Shown here one piece after another: positions 43,267 to 52,006 of a DNA stretch of 64,000 nt. Origin of the DNA: Metapseudomonas resinovorans DSM 21078 (GTDB taxonomy: Bacteria; Pseudomonadota; Gammaproteobacteria; Pseudomonadales; Pseudomonadaceae); assembly GCF_000423545.1 (NCBI RefSeq), contig NZ_AUIE01000010.1, forward strand, positions 62,001 to 126,000. The letters are read 5' to 3'. The first letter of the stretch is position 1. The number at the start of each line of letters is the position of its first letter. The notes under the pieces were generated by a model, which was not told the origin of the DNA, searched no databases, and saw nothing but the letters and a program-made list of their open reading frames with translations. The translations under genes were made by a program, and so were the position numbers.

Positions 43267-44610
43267 ATGAAAAAGCACTTTTGGTCGCCCGCGTACGTCC
43301 TGGCCATAGCCCTATCGACCGCCTCTGCAAGCGCTGCCGACCTTATCGGCCTCACGCCTCTGGGGGCTGAAAAGATCGGCAATCAGGAGGGCACTATCCC
43401 GGCCTGGACCGGCGGATTGCCGACCGATGCGGCGAGCGTCGATGACAGGGGCTTCCAGGCAAACCCCTTCACCGGGGAAAAGCCACTGTTCGTCATCACC
43501 GCGGAAAGCGCCGAGAAATACCGCCAGAACCTGAGCGAAGGCCAACTGGCAATGCTGCGCCGCTATCCGCAAACCTATCGCTTGCCGGTCTACCCGCCCC
43601 ACCGCACCCTGGCCCTACCACAACGCATGTACGATGCCGCTGCGACCAATGCCAAAGTCGTCCGACTCGGCGCCGATGGTCTGAGCATCGAGAATTTCAC
43701 CACTGGCCACTATCCCTTCCCGCAGCCCAGGACCGGTACGGAAGTAATCTGGAACCACCAGACCCGCTACCTCGGTGGCAACTTCCGACGCTGGATCACC
43801 CAGGCCACCCCCCAGGTAAACGGCCAGTACACCATGGTCCACCTCGAGGAAGAGGTCGTCGAACCGGCCCTGGCGGAGGGCATCGACCCGCAGCGCGCGC
43901 GCAATCTGCTGCAGTTGTTCAAGCAAACGGTCACGTCCCCCGCGCGCATGGCCGGCAACGTGTTGCTCGTCCATGAGACTCTGGACCAGGTGAAGGAGCC
44001 GCGCCTGGCCTGGGTCTACAACGCCGGTCAGCGCCGCGTAAGACGCGCGCCCCAGGTCGCTTACGACGGGCCAGGCACCGCCTCCGATGGCCTGCGCACC
44101 ACCGATAACCACGACATGTTCAACGGCGCGATGGATCGCTATGACTGGAAGCTTCTGGGCAAGCGCGAGATGTACATCCCCTACAACAGCTACGAGCTGG
44201 ACTCGCCTGCGCTCAGATACGACGAAGTCATCAAGCCTGGGCACATCAACCAGGACTTGACCCGTTATGAGCTGCACCGGGTCTGGGTGGTCGAGGCCAC
44301 CCTGCGCGAAGGACAGCGCAACATCTACGCCAAGCGCGTGTTCTACGTGGACGAGGATAGCTGGCAAATTGCCTTGTCTGAGCACTACGACGGTCGTGGC
44401 CAGCTCTGGCGTGTCGGCGAGGGCCATGCCAAGCACTACTTCAACCAACAGCACATGGGCTACACGCTCGAAGTGCTGTACGACCTGCTCGCCGGCCGCT
44501 ATGTCGCGCTGGGCATGAAGAACGAGGAAGATCGCAGCATGGAGTATGGGTTCACGGCAAGAATGAGCGACTTCACGCCTTCGGCGCTGCGCAAGAGCGG
44601 GGTCCGTTGA
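43267..44610 (+). CDS. DUF1329-family (LolB-like) periplasmic protein, copy 1
   Basis: The 447-residue precursor has a signal peptide (cleavage near ASAADL), then ADLIGLTPLGAEKIGNQEGT, IPAWTGGLP and the strongly conserved EPRLAWVYNAGQRRVRRAPQ and MYIPYNSYELDSP segments of DUF1329. The fold is predicted to resemble LolA/LolB lipid carriers, which suits transfer of a hydrophobic substrate across the periplasm with the DUF1302 protein. A second DUF1329 gene is at 59281. Confidence 0.9.
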   Translation: MKKHFWSPAYVLAIALSTASASAADLIGLTPLGAEKIGNQEGTIPAWTGGLPTDAASVDDRGFQANPFTGEKPLFVITAESAEKYRQNLSEGQLAMLRRYPQTYRLPVYPPHRTLALPQRMYDAAATNAKVVRLGADGLSIENFTTGHYPFPQPRTGTEVIWNHQTRYLGGNFRRWITQATPQVNGQYTMVHLEEEVVEPALAEGIDPQRARNLLQLFKQTVTSPARMAGNVLLVHETLDQVKEPRLAWVYNAGQRRVRRAPQVAYDGPGTASDGLRTTDNHDMFNGAMDRYDWKLLGKREMYIPYNSYELDSPALRYDEVIKPGHINQDLTRYELHRVWVVEATLREGQRNIYAKRVFYVDEDSWQIALSEHYDGRGQLWRVGEGHAKHYFNQQHMGYTLEVLYDLLAGRYVALGMKNEEDRSMEYGFTARMSDFTPSALRKSGVR

Positions 44611-44796
44611 GACTTTACCCGTCCGGGGCGGAACGCCCTGGACGGAACTCAGGATCAAGCAACTCCAGATGAATGACGAGTGGAAGCATTGCCGCTCGGC
44701 GCGTTTCTCCTGAAGCACGTGTCGGGATGGTGGTATGAATGCTGTCATCAGGACTTTCTCACACCCTCTCAACCAGGAATCAGGCGAGCAGAAAAC

Positions 44797-47259
44797 ATGA
44801 CCCATCCTGACGAAGTATCGAAGGCGCCCGGCCTGCTTGTGCGCCCTCGCCTATTGGAGAGCCTGGATTCTGATCGACGCATTCGCCTGCTTTGCGCTCC
44901 GGCGGGGTTCGGCAAGAGCGAACTGGCCCGACAGTTCGCTACACGTCTGCCTCATTGCCCAGTGGTGTGGCTCGACCTGCACAGTGCTGAGAAAAGCCTT
45001 GAGAATCTCCGTACCCAGTTCGCCGAGGCCCTGGACCTCGATGAACTGTCGCCATCGGTGGAAGAAGTACTGAAGCACCGGAAACAGGGCCTTGTCGTGC
45101 TGGATGGCTACTGCCCGGAGAAAACCACGGACAAATGGCTCGAGCATCTGTTCGAGCACTGCCCAACCACACTCCAGTGGCTGGTCTGCACACGTCGACT
45201 TCCCTCCTGGAGAGTCGGCAGGTGGCTGTTGGCCGACGAACTCACCCTGCTGGGTGCAGAGGAACTGGCGCTGACCGAAGCCGAGATAAAGCTGCTGCTC
45301 TCTCAGCTGAAGCTGAACCGACGTATCTCCGCAGTGGAACTACAGCGACAGAGCGACGGATGGATAGCAGGCATCAGTCTGCACCTGTTGTCTCTGCGGT
45401 CGGGAGTCGACAGGCCCTTCGGCCTGCTACATCGCAATTCACTGGTAGAGGATTATCTTGACAGCGAAGTCCTGGAGCACCTGCCGAAGGAGATGCTCTC
45501 TCTTCTGCGCGTCATCGCCCATGCGCCATTCGTCGACGGCCCGCTCTGCGCATTCCTGGCCGATGATCCCATGGCCTTGCGCAAGCTGCGTAGCGAGCAG
45601 GTTTTCCTGCGTCGTCTACCGGGCTCCACGGACCACTTCACTCTGTTCGCACCGCTCAAACGACTTCTGCAAGAGCGCTATCCCGACCAGGCCCCTCCCT
45701 TGCTCGCCGCTAGCCAATGGCTGCACCTGGCCGGCGCCCACGTCGAAGCCTTCCGCTACGCGCTGGCCATCCCGGACGCCTCACGCGGGCTGGTCTCAAT
45801 GGGCCAGATCGCCACACGGGAGCTGCTCATCGGGCAGAACCTGAACTACCTCCTGGAAGGTATCGATCAGCTCGGCATCGCCTGGATCGAGCAGAACCCG
45901 CAAGCTCTGGAAGTCGTTTCCAGGGCCCTGCTGCTAGGGGGACGCCTGGAACAGGCCGAGCGCACCATCCAGCTCATCGCAGAGCAAGACTTCGACCTGC
46001 ACCTTGCCCTGAGCGCCGAGCTGGCTCTGCATCAGGGGCACGCGCAGGAGGCGCAGAGAATTGGATGCCGAGCTCTGGACCGCCTCGCTAGAAATGAGCG
46101 CTGGGCGCAGATGATTCTCTGCTTCTCGTGCCTGACGCGTGCCAGCCTGACCATGGGTGACGTCGTGACGGCCAAGCGCCTTCAACACCAAGGTATCGAG
46201 CTTTCCCGCCGCAAGGGAGAAACGCTGTTCGAGTGCCTGCTGATACTGGACGAAGTGCTGATCGAGGAACTGGCCGGCAATCTGCCTCGGGCCCTGCAGG
46301 CCCTGGACCAATTCGATCAACTATTGGTCCAGGGCCCGGGCTCGGCACTCCTGCAAGGTGCGGCGTTGATCCGGCGCGGCTGGCTCCTGATCCTGACGGG
46401 ACAAGAGCGGCAGGCTCGCGAGGCCTTGGAAGAAGGTCTGTTGCTCTCCTGTGCAAGCCGTAATCCGGTGGCTTGCCACGCCCCGGCGATACTTGCGCAG
46501 CTCGATGCCAACAATGGCGACTTCGCAACTGCACAACAGCGACTAGCGGATGCGCAACGACTGATGCACTCCTGGAACGTTGCCGAAGTGATTTACAGAG
46601 GCGTCCTCGACCTGTGCACCGCCAGGATCTGGATGAAGGCCAACCACTACGAATCGGCATCCCGATTGCTCTCCCGCGTACGTGAGCAGTACGAAGGTGA
46701 GCATGCCCTCACACCGCCCAGTGCCTACCCCGACCTTTACGCCCTGGCGGGTTTCCTTCAAGCAGAAGTCCTGTGCTCCCGGGGTTCTTTCGGCGAGGCC
46801 AACACGCTGCTCGACCAACTGCTGCAACGCGCCGAGGGCAATGCTTTCAATATCATCGTCTGCCAGGCCCAGCATGCCTTGGCTGAAGTTGTCCGCCTGA
46901 GGGGGGATCTGCACAAGGCAGAACGGCTCCTGGCCTCGGCTGCCGCCATGGCCATAAGCCAAGGCCAACACAACCTGCTCATGGGAACCCATCTGGAAGC
47001 CATGGGGTCCAGCCTGCAAGCGGGGCCGGTCGCAGACTTGCAGACGGCCCCAGCGCCGGAGGTCGAGCTGCTGAGCCGGCGCGAGTTGGCAGTACTCAGC
47101 CTGATCGCCAAGGGCTACTCCAACTTCGAGATCGCAAAAATCCTCTCGCTCTCCCCTTACACCGTCAAAACCCATGCCAAGCACATCAATTCAAAGCTGA
47201 AAGTCAGCAGCCGGACGATGGCGACGGCCCGTGCGAAAGCCCTTGGGCTTCTGCTCTGA
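44797..47259 (+). CDS. MalT-like LuxR-family ATP-dependent regulator
   Basis: The 820-residue protein has a STAND-type ATPase at the N-terminus with Walker A APAGFGKS (34-41), a long helical repeat region that is probably the ligand-sensing superhelix, and a LuxR HTH in the last 60 residues (LLSRRELAVLSLIAKGYSNF, then ILSLSPYTVKTHAKHINSKL). MalT, AlkS and related regulators use this design and activate transcription when a small inducer is bound. The gene lies between the two operons whose promoters share the GGGTATT-N4-AATACCC dyad and is the best candidate to bind it. A start at 44680 is possible but adds an unlikely N-terminal tail. Confidence 0.88.
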   Translation: MTHPDEVSKAPGLLVRPRLLESLDSDRRIRLLCAPAGFGKSELARQFATRLPHCPVVWLDLHSAEKSLENLRTQFAEALDLDELSPSVEEVLKHRKQGLVVLDGYCPEKTTDKWLEHLFEHCPTTLQWLVCTRRLPSWRVGRWLLADELTLLGAEELALTEAEIKLLLSQLKLNRRISAVELQRQSDGWIAGISLHLLSLRSGVDRPFGLLHRNSLVEDYLDSEVLEHLPKEMLSLLRVIAHAPFVDGPLCAFLADDPMALRKLRSEQVFLRRLPGSTDHFTLFAPLKRLLQERYPDQAPPLLAASQWLHLAGAHVEAFRYALAIPDASRGLVSMGQIATRELLIGQNLNYLLEGIDQLGIAWIEQNPQALEVVSRALLLGGRLEQAERTIQLIAEQDFDLHLALSAELALHQGHAQEAQRIGCRALDRLARNERWAQMILCFSCLTRASLTMGDVVTAKRLQHQGIELSRRKGETLFECLLILDEVLIEELAGNLPRALQALDQFDQLLVQGPGSALLQGAALIRRGWLLILTGQERQAREALEEGLLLSCASRNPVACHAPAILAQLDANNGDFATAQQRLADAQRLMHSWNVAEVIYRGVLDLCTARIWMKANHYESASRLLSRVREQYEGEHALTPPSAYPDLYALAGFLQAEVLCSRGSFGEANTLLDQLLQRAEGNAFNIIVCQAQHALAEVVRLRGDLHKAERLLASAAAMAISQGQHNLLMGTHLEAMGSSLQAGPVADLQTAPAPEVELLSRRELAVLSLIAKGYSNFEIAKILSLSPYTVKTHAKHINSKLKVSSRTMATARAKALGLLL

Positions 47260-47634
47260 CCCAACGGAATCGACTTCGCCGACACGCCTGAGCTCGGCCA
47301 TCGTGTCGGGCAACCGCATCGCGGACGCCCTGGCCAACTACCCCAACTCGCTTATCACGGGCTGTCGCACGCCGTCGCCCAAGGGCGTCGACACGGCTCA
47401 GAAAGATGCTCCATCACAGCGCACCCGACTGACGGCCTGAACATCCTCCTGCCGGACTACTACGCCTCTCCGAAGCCGGAAAGAACGACGGCCCCCGGCC
47501 GGCGCCAGCGTGATGCCCCCCAGACCGGCACTGCAGGGGGGTAATGGCAAATACCCACTTGGAGGCATTCACCTCGCCAGGTCATGTCTGGGAGTCTGGC
47601 TCCACCCCGACAAATAAATAGAAGGAGACACCTC
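47260..47634. promoter_or_regulatory. Promoter region with GGGTAAT-N4-AATACCC palindrome
   Basis: GGGTAAT (47539-47545), spacer GGCA, AATACCC (47550-47556) matches the 41384 dyad with one change, and the following AGGCATTCACCTCG (47563-47576) and GTCTG-GAGTCTG are identical in both. About 80 bp are similar overall. Nothing else in the 375-bp spacer looks genic. Confidence 0.6.
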
Positions 47635-48471
47635 ATGCTCATCGATCAATCGATTCGCGAAGCCTTTCGCAACGACGGCGCCGTCCTCATCGAGAACTGC
47701 CTCGACCAAACGGAACTGGCGCAGTGCTACGAGGCGTTCAAGTGGAATGTCGCCAACCCGGGGCCGTACAAGTTCCAGGCGCTCGACGGGACCAAGCTGC
47801 AGACCCACATCGACAACGCCAACCCGGCCGTCAAGGACAAGTACGATGACCTGGTGATGTCGCTCCCGTTCGGCAAGCTGTTCCAGGAGCTCTGGGGCTC
47901 GGAGCATGTCTGGTACTTCGCCGAGGAAGTGTTCGCCAAGGAAGGAGGCAAGAGCGGTCGCGGACCGTGGCACCAGGACACCGCGAACCTGCCCTGGGCC
48001 GGGGAGCACTGGGGCAATGCCTGGATCACCTTCCACAAGATCCCCAAGAAGAACTCCCTGGAGATCGTGCGTGGTTCACACCGCGGCATCCAGTACGACG
48101 GGGCCAGCTTCGCCAATGCAGAGGATCCGACTGACCCGCTCTACGGTGACGGCTCCCTGCCCCGCCTGCCGCACATCGACAAAGACCTCGCAGAAGACCC
48201 CAACGCCTGGGACGTCCTTTCGTGGCCGATCACGCCGGGTGATGTCGTCTTGCTTCACCCACACTCGCTACACGGGGGGGCCGCCGTCGATGCCGACTGC
48301 CCGGACCGCCACACGCTGGTGCTGCGCTTCTTCGGTGACGACGCCAGGTTCCGCTGCCTGCCGACATCGAACCCGAAATACGCACGCAACGGCGTCCTTT
48401 TCTCCGAAGAGATGGCCAAGCTCAACGAGGGCGAACCGTTCCGCTCGCCCATCTTCCGCCAGATCATCTGA
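47635..48471 (+). CDS. Phytanoyl-CoA dioxygenase-family Fe(II)/2-oxoglutarate oxygenase, copy 2
   Basis: The 278-residue protein is a clear paralogue of the gene at 31486, with His113 and Asp115 in PWHQDTANLPWAGEHWGNAW and His213 in HPHSLHGGAAVD; the shared DNANP..., LWGSE/N-VWYFAEEVF and SLEIVRGSHRG segments show both descend from one gene. GAAGGAGA lies before the ATG. It is followed by a second RidA gene. Its promoter carries the GGGTATT-type dyad, not the TetR-type dyad of copy 1, so the two copies are probably used under different conditions. Confidence 0.85.
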   Translation: MLIDQSIREAFRNDGAVLIENCLDQTELAQCYEAFKWNVANPGPYKFQALDGTKLQTHIDNANPAVKDKYDDLVMSLPFGKLFQELWGSEHVWYFAEEVFAKEGGKSGRGPWHQDTANLPWAGEHWGNAWITFHKIPKKNSLEIVRGSHRGIQYDGASFANAEDPTDPLYGDGSLPRLPHIDKDLAEDPNAWDVLSWPITPGDVVLLHPHSLHGGAAVDADCPDRHTLVLRFFGDDARFRCLPTSNPKYARNGVLFSEEMAKLNEGEPFRSPIFRQII

Positions 48472-48498
48472 CTGAACATCGCAAGGAGTATCTCGACC

Positions 48499-48903
48499 AT
48501 GAGTCGACAGATGATCAACCCGCCACACACCCAGGAACTCTACGACCGGCTTCACTTCTCACAAGCGACCCGTGTCGGTGATCTGATCTGGGCCTCCGGC
48601 CAGGTGGGAGTCGATCGGCTCACGCAGGCCGTGGGTGAAGGGATGGAGGCCCAGGCCAGGCTGGCGTTCGACAACGTGAAAAGCGTCCTCGAAGCTGCGG
48701 GCGCCAGCATGGCCGACATAGTCGAGCTGATGACTTTCCATACCGATCTCCGGGGCGACATCCAGGAATTCATCAAGGTCAAGGATGAGTTCATCCCCGA
48801 GCGATTTCCCTCGTGGACAGGTATCGGCGTCAGCCAGCTCGCCCGCCCCGAGTTCCTGATAGAAATCCGCGTCGTCGCGGTGGCCGGCAGCGGTACCGAC
48901 TGA
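48499..48903 (+). CDS. RidA/YjgF-family deaminase, copy 2
   Basis: The 134-residue protein mirrors the RidA at 32334: LHFSQATRVGDLIWASGQVG, the VLEAAGASMADIVELMTFHT segment and the end LIEIRVVAVAGSGTD. It follows the second dioxygenase gene by 27 bp. It probably hydrolyses imines formed by the DadA-like and NicA2-like flavoproteins encoded downstream. Confidence 0.9.
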   Translation: MSRQMINPPHTQELYDRLHFSQATRVGDLIWASGQVGVDRLTQAVGEGMEAQARLAFDNVKSVLEAAGASMADIVELMTFHTDLRGDIQEFIKVKDEFIPERFPSWTGIGVSQLARPEFLIEIRVVAVAGSGTD

Positions 48904-49043
48904 TGCTGCCCTATGAGGCAGCCGCTGAGTAACGCTTTTACGCACTGACGCCATTGCTGGCGCCTCAACGTCCGCAACCGCGCGTCAGTGCAGCTTCATC
49001 AAGAAGACAACAGAACAAATACAAAACGCTGATGGAGACGAAC

Positions 49044-50519
49044 ATGAATCGCTTTGACGGCCCGGAGCAATCCGCCCCCCCCGAATACCCGCTGAACCTG
49101 ACGGCGCGCCTCGACCGCCTGCCGGTAATGGCCACTCACTATGTCTGGGCTCTGTTACTCGCGGCCAACCTTATGCTGGAGTACTACGACAACGCCATCT
49201 TCGCCTACTCGATACCGACCATCAAAACGCACACCAACCTGAGCCTGGAGCAGATCGGCGTCATCAGCAGCGCCTTCTTCGTGGGAATGGTCATCGGAGC
49301 GCTGGTGGGAGGAAGGCTCTCGGACAAGTGGGGACGCCGTTCGGTCCTCGTCTGGTCCACTGTCCTCTACTCCTTGGGAGCACTGGCGACAGCGTTCGCA
49401 CCGAACTTCGAGATCATGCTGATCTCCCGTGTGGTTACGGGTATCGGCGTACAAGCGGCCACATCGGTCCTGCTTGTGTACATCGCAGAGATGTTTCCGA
49501 GCAAGGCACGTGGCCGCTTCGTGTCCATCGTGACACTGGGGTTCGTGGTCTCCGGAGTGGGGGCGGCGGCACTCGCCATGTTTGTTCTACCCCATGGGGG
49601 CCCCAATGCCTGGCGCTACCTGCTCATCGCAGGCAGTGTCGGTCTGCTGATCGCTCCCATTGTGCGTTTCGTCCTGCCGGAATCGGTCCGCTGGTATATC
49701 TCGCGAGGGCAGATCGACAGCGCCGAGAGGATCGTCCGCAAGCTGGAAGCACGAGCCTTGCGCAACGGCCCGCTGAGCGAACCACAGGTAGTGAACCTGG
49801 AAAGGATCAAGGAGCCTTCACTACCGCAGCTCCTGAGAAACAAGGCAGTGCTGCGCACCATGGCCGTCGTCACCCTGGGCTATTTCGGCTCGAGCTTGGC
49901 CTACTACCTGTTTGCGAACTGGGGTGTCTACGCACTCATCCATGGCCTCCAATACTCCGAGGGCGATGCATACCAGACCATGTTCGTCTGGAACTTGGTC
50001 TATTGCGTCACACCGTTCCTCACCTACCTGTTCCTGGACCGGTTCGAGCGCAAGACAACCATCCTCGCCACCTCCATCCTCAGCGCGATACCGCTCGTGC
50101 TGCTCGGTCTCTCGACCAACAGCTCGGTGGTCATAATCGCAGGCGGGGCTACTGCCATCATTACCGGGCTCGTCGTCAACGCCTACTACACCTATATCCC
50201 AGAAACCATTCCCACCCAATTGCGTGCCCTGGGCAGCGGGATCGTGATGTCCGGCGGCCGGTTCGGCGGGGCCGCCTCCGGTGTCCTGGGCGCAACGCTC
50301 TTCTCCGCCGGGGGTATCGAGAGCGTGATGCTCACCGCAGCGGCCTGCTACATCATCTTCGCCATCCCCGTCGTCCTCTATGGGCCTCGTACCACGAAGC
50401 GTTCACTCGACCTGGTCACTGGCCAGGAGCTCGGCGCTATCAACGGTTCGCAGCCGGGCTCTGGAGCAAGCAGAACACGGGCCCCCCACCTGCCTGTCTC
50501 AAGAGGGAAACTTTCATGA
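49044..50519 (+). CDS. MFS transporter (sugar/aromatic-acid porter type)
   Basis: The 491-residue protein has 12 predicted membrane segments and the MFS motif A, GGRLSDKWGRRSVLV, after TM2, plus motif-B/C-like segments (RVVTGIGVQAATSVLLVYIA). The start at 49044 has GGAG seven bases upstream; an ATG at 49032 in frame lacks one. Related transporters take up organic acids or small amines by proton symport. It sits in the amine-oxidation operon, so it is probably the inner-membrane uptake system for the substrate or an intermediate. Its stop overlaps the next small frame (ATGA). Confidence 0.88.
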   Translation: MNRFDGPEQSAPPEYPLNLTARLDRLPVMATHYVWALLLAANLMLEYYDNAIFAYSIPTIKTHTNLSLEQIGVISSAFFVGMVIGALVGGRLSDKWGRRSVLVWSTVLYSLGALATAFAPNFEIMLISRVVTGIGVQAATSVLLVYIAEMFPSKARGRFVSIVTLGFVVSGVGAAALAMFVLPHGGPNAWRYLLIAGSVGLLIAPIVRFVLPESVRWYISRGQIDSAERIVRKLEARALRNGPLSEPQVVNLERIKEPSLPQLLRNKAVLRTMAVVTLGYFGSSLAYYLFANWGVYALIHGLQYSEGDAYQTMFVWNLVYCVTPFLTYLFLDRFERKTTILATSILSAIPLVLLGLSTNSSVVIIAGGATAIITGLVVNAYYTYIPETIPTQLRALGSGIVMSGGRFGGAASGVLGATLFSAGGIESVMLTAAACYIIFAIPVVLYGPRTTKRSLDLVTGQELGAINGSQPGSGASRTRAPHLPVSRGKLS

Positions 50520-50632
50520 CCGATCTGTACGTCGCTGCGCTGCCTGAGGCCGCGCTCGCCAGCGTGACCGTGGCCTGGGCAGTGTGGCCAGGCAAAGCGT
50601 ACACGCTGAAACATTCAAAAGAGGCAGAATGA
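50516..50632 (+). CDS. 38-residue coupled ORF resembling a decayed amine-oxidase N-terminus
   Basis: The frame overlaps the MFS stop (ATGA) and its own stop overlaps the start of the next oxidoreductase (AATGATG). It begins MTDLYVAALPEAALASVT. The NicA2-like gene at 52007 begins MTDLYDVAVIGAGFAGVTAA, and the leaders are alike too (GGGAAACTTTC before one ATG and GAGAAACTCAC before the other). It is probably the vestige of a duplicated flavoprotein start that now serves as a coupling peptide; the glycine-rich FAD loop is lost. Confidence 0.4.
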   Translation: MTDLYVAALPEAALASVTVAWAVWPGKAYTLKHSKEAE

Positions 50633-51963
50633 TGACCCGACTCGATGACAAGTATCGAACCCTCGGCGGATGGGAAGAGAAGCCGAAGGACCTGCAGCCG
50701 GATCTCGTGGGCAACGTCACCGCAGATGTGGTGATCGTTGGCGCTGGGCTGGCCGGGCTTTGCGCAGCCCTGGAGCTGGCCAGGCAAGGCGCCCGCGTGG
50801 TCGTCCTCGAACGTGAGTTCGCCGGCTTCGGCGCGAGCGGTCGCAACGCGGGCTATCTGGCTGGCGGGCAAGGGCTCGGATACGAGTTCTTCCTCAAGAA
50901 GATCGGCACCGAAAAAGCGAGACAGGTCGTCCAATTCTACGAGGAAGGCGTCGCTTTCGCCGAAGCGAAGTTCAAAGAGTACGAGATCGACTGCGACTAC
51001 CTTCAGTCGGGGTTGATCCGTGCAGGCATCGACCCCTCCCAGGAAAGGCGGTTGCGCGAAAACATGCAGATCGGCGCCGAGCTCGGCTGCGCTTCGGAGT
51101 TTCTGGATCAGGCCGATATGCGCGCGCGCGGCATCCCGCCAGCGTTCCTGTTCGGTAGCTACGTGCCACGCGGCGGCACGCTCAATCCAGGCAAGTACGT
51201 CCTGGGACTGCGGCGTGCGGCGATTCGGGCGGGCGTGAAACTCCACGAGAACACGCCACTGCTGTCATACACCGAAGGTCCGGTCATCAAGGTGAACACT
51301 CCGCGCGGTAGCGCGAGCGCTCCGCTGCTGATCTTCGCCACCAACGCCTATACGCCGCAGCTCGGTCTGCTCGCCAACAAGGTGGTGCCGTTGCGGGTCT
51401 CCGCAATCGAGACGGAACCTCTTTCGTCGGTGCAATTGGCGGCACTGGGCTGGCCAGGACGCGAAGGCATCACGACCGCGCACTGGACCATGGAAAGTCA
51501 CCGCTTGACGGCCCGCAATACGCTCGTGTCGACCACCAAGCGGCTGCGCTACGCCTACGGTTCAAAGACACCGAGTGAGCCTGAGCACCGTCACTACCAA
51601 GCGCTGAGGGCTGCTTTGCATGAACGCTTCCCGACCTTGAAGGGCATCCCCATCAGGAGCTGCTGGAGCGGCTACATCAGTTTTGCCAACGATACGTTGC
51701 CCGTCATCGGCACAACCGGGGCCAATCGGAACATCTACTACGCCGCAGGATGTTCCGGTCATGGTCTCGGCACCCAGGGTCTAGTCGGACACATGCTCGC
51801 CGAGCGGATTGGAGGCATCGAGAACCCACTGCTGACGATGCTGATGCACCACGAAACGCCATCGACATTGCCCGAGCCGCTGCGCTGGTGTGCCGTCAAC
51901 GGGGCATTTGCCGCGGCCAACCGCATGGACGAACGCCTCAATCGCAAAGTGCGCACCGCCTGA
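50629..51963 (+). CDS. DadA/PuuB-like FAD-dependent amine oxidoreductase
   Basis: The 444-residue cytoplasmic protein has an FAD dinucleotide motif, ADVVIVGAGLAGLCAALELA (32-51), and the D-amino-acid-oxidase-type fold: GFGASGRNAGYLAGGQG, then GLIRAGIDPSQ and a C-terminal IYYAAGCSGHGLGTQGLVGH motif. This DAO-superfamily plan is shared by DadA, PuuB and glycine/sarcosine oxidases. It would oxidise a primary or secondary amine to an imine, which RidA could clear. It is coupled to the upstream small ORF. Confidence 0.85.
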   Translation: MMTRLDDKYRTLGGWEEKPKDLQPDLVGNVTADVVIVGAGLAGLCAALELARQGARVVVLEREFAGFGASGRNAGYLAGGQGLGYEFFLKKIGTEKARQVVQFYEEGVAFAEAKFKEYEIDCDYLQSGLIRAGIDPSQERRLRENMQIGAELGCASEFLDQADMRARGIPPAFLFGSYVPRGGTLNPGKYVLGLRRAAIRAGVKLHENTPLLSYTEGPVIKVNTPRGSASAPLLIFATNAYTPQLGLLANKVVPLRVSAIETEPLSSVQLAALGWPGREGITTAHWTMESHRLTARNTLVSTTKRLRYAYGSKTPSEPEHRHYQALRAALHERFPTLKGIPIRSCWSGYISFANDTLPVIGTTGANRNIYYAAGCSGHGLGTQGLVGHMLAERIGGIENPLLTMLMHHETPSTLPEPLRWCAVNGAFAAANRMDERLNRKVRTA

Positions 51964-52006
51964 GCGGTGCTCGCCCCTCATCTCCTCTCCACCTAGAGAA
52001 ACTCAC

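Noticed and set aside
49328-50632. 434-codon plus-strand frame overlapping the MFS gene
   Set aside because: Shifted frame of the MFS gene; translation is Arg/Pro-rich without membrane segments.
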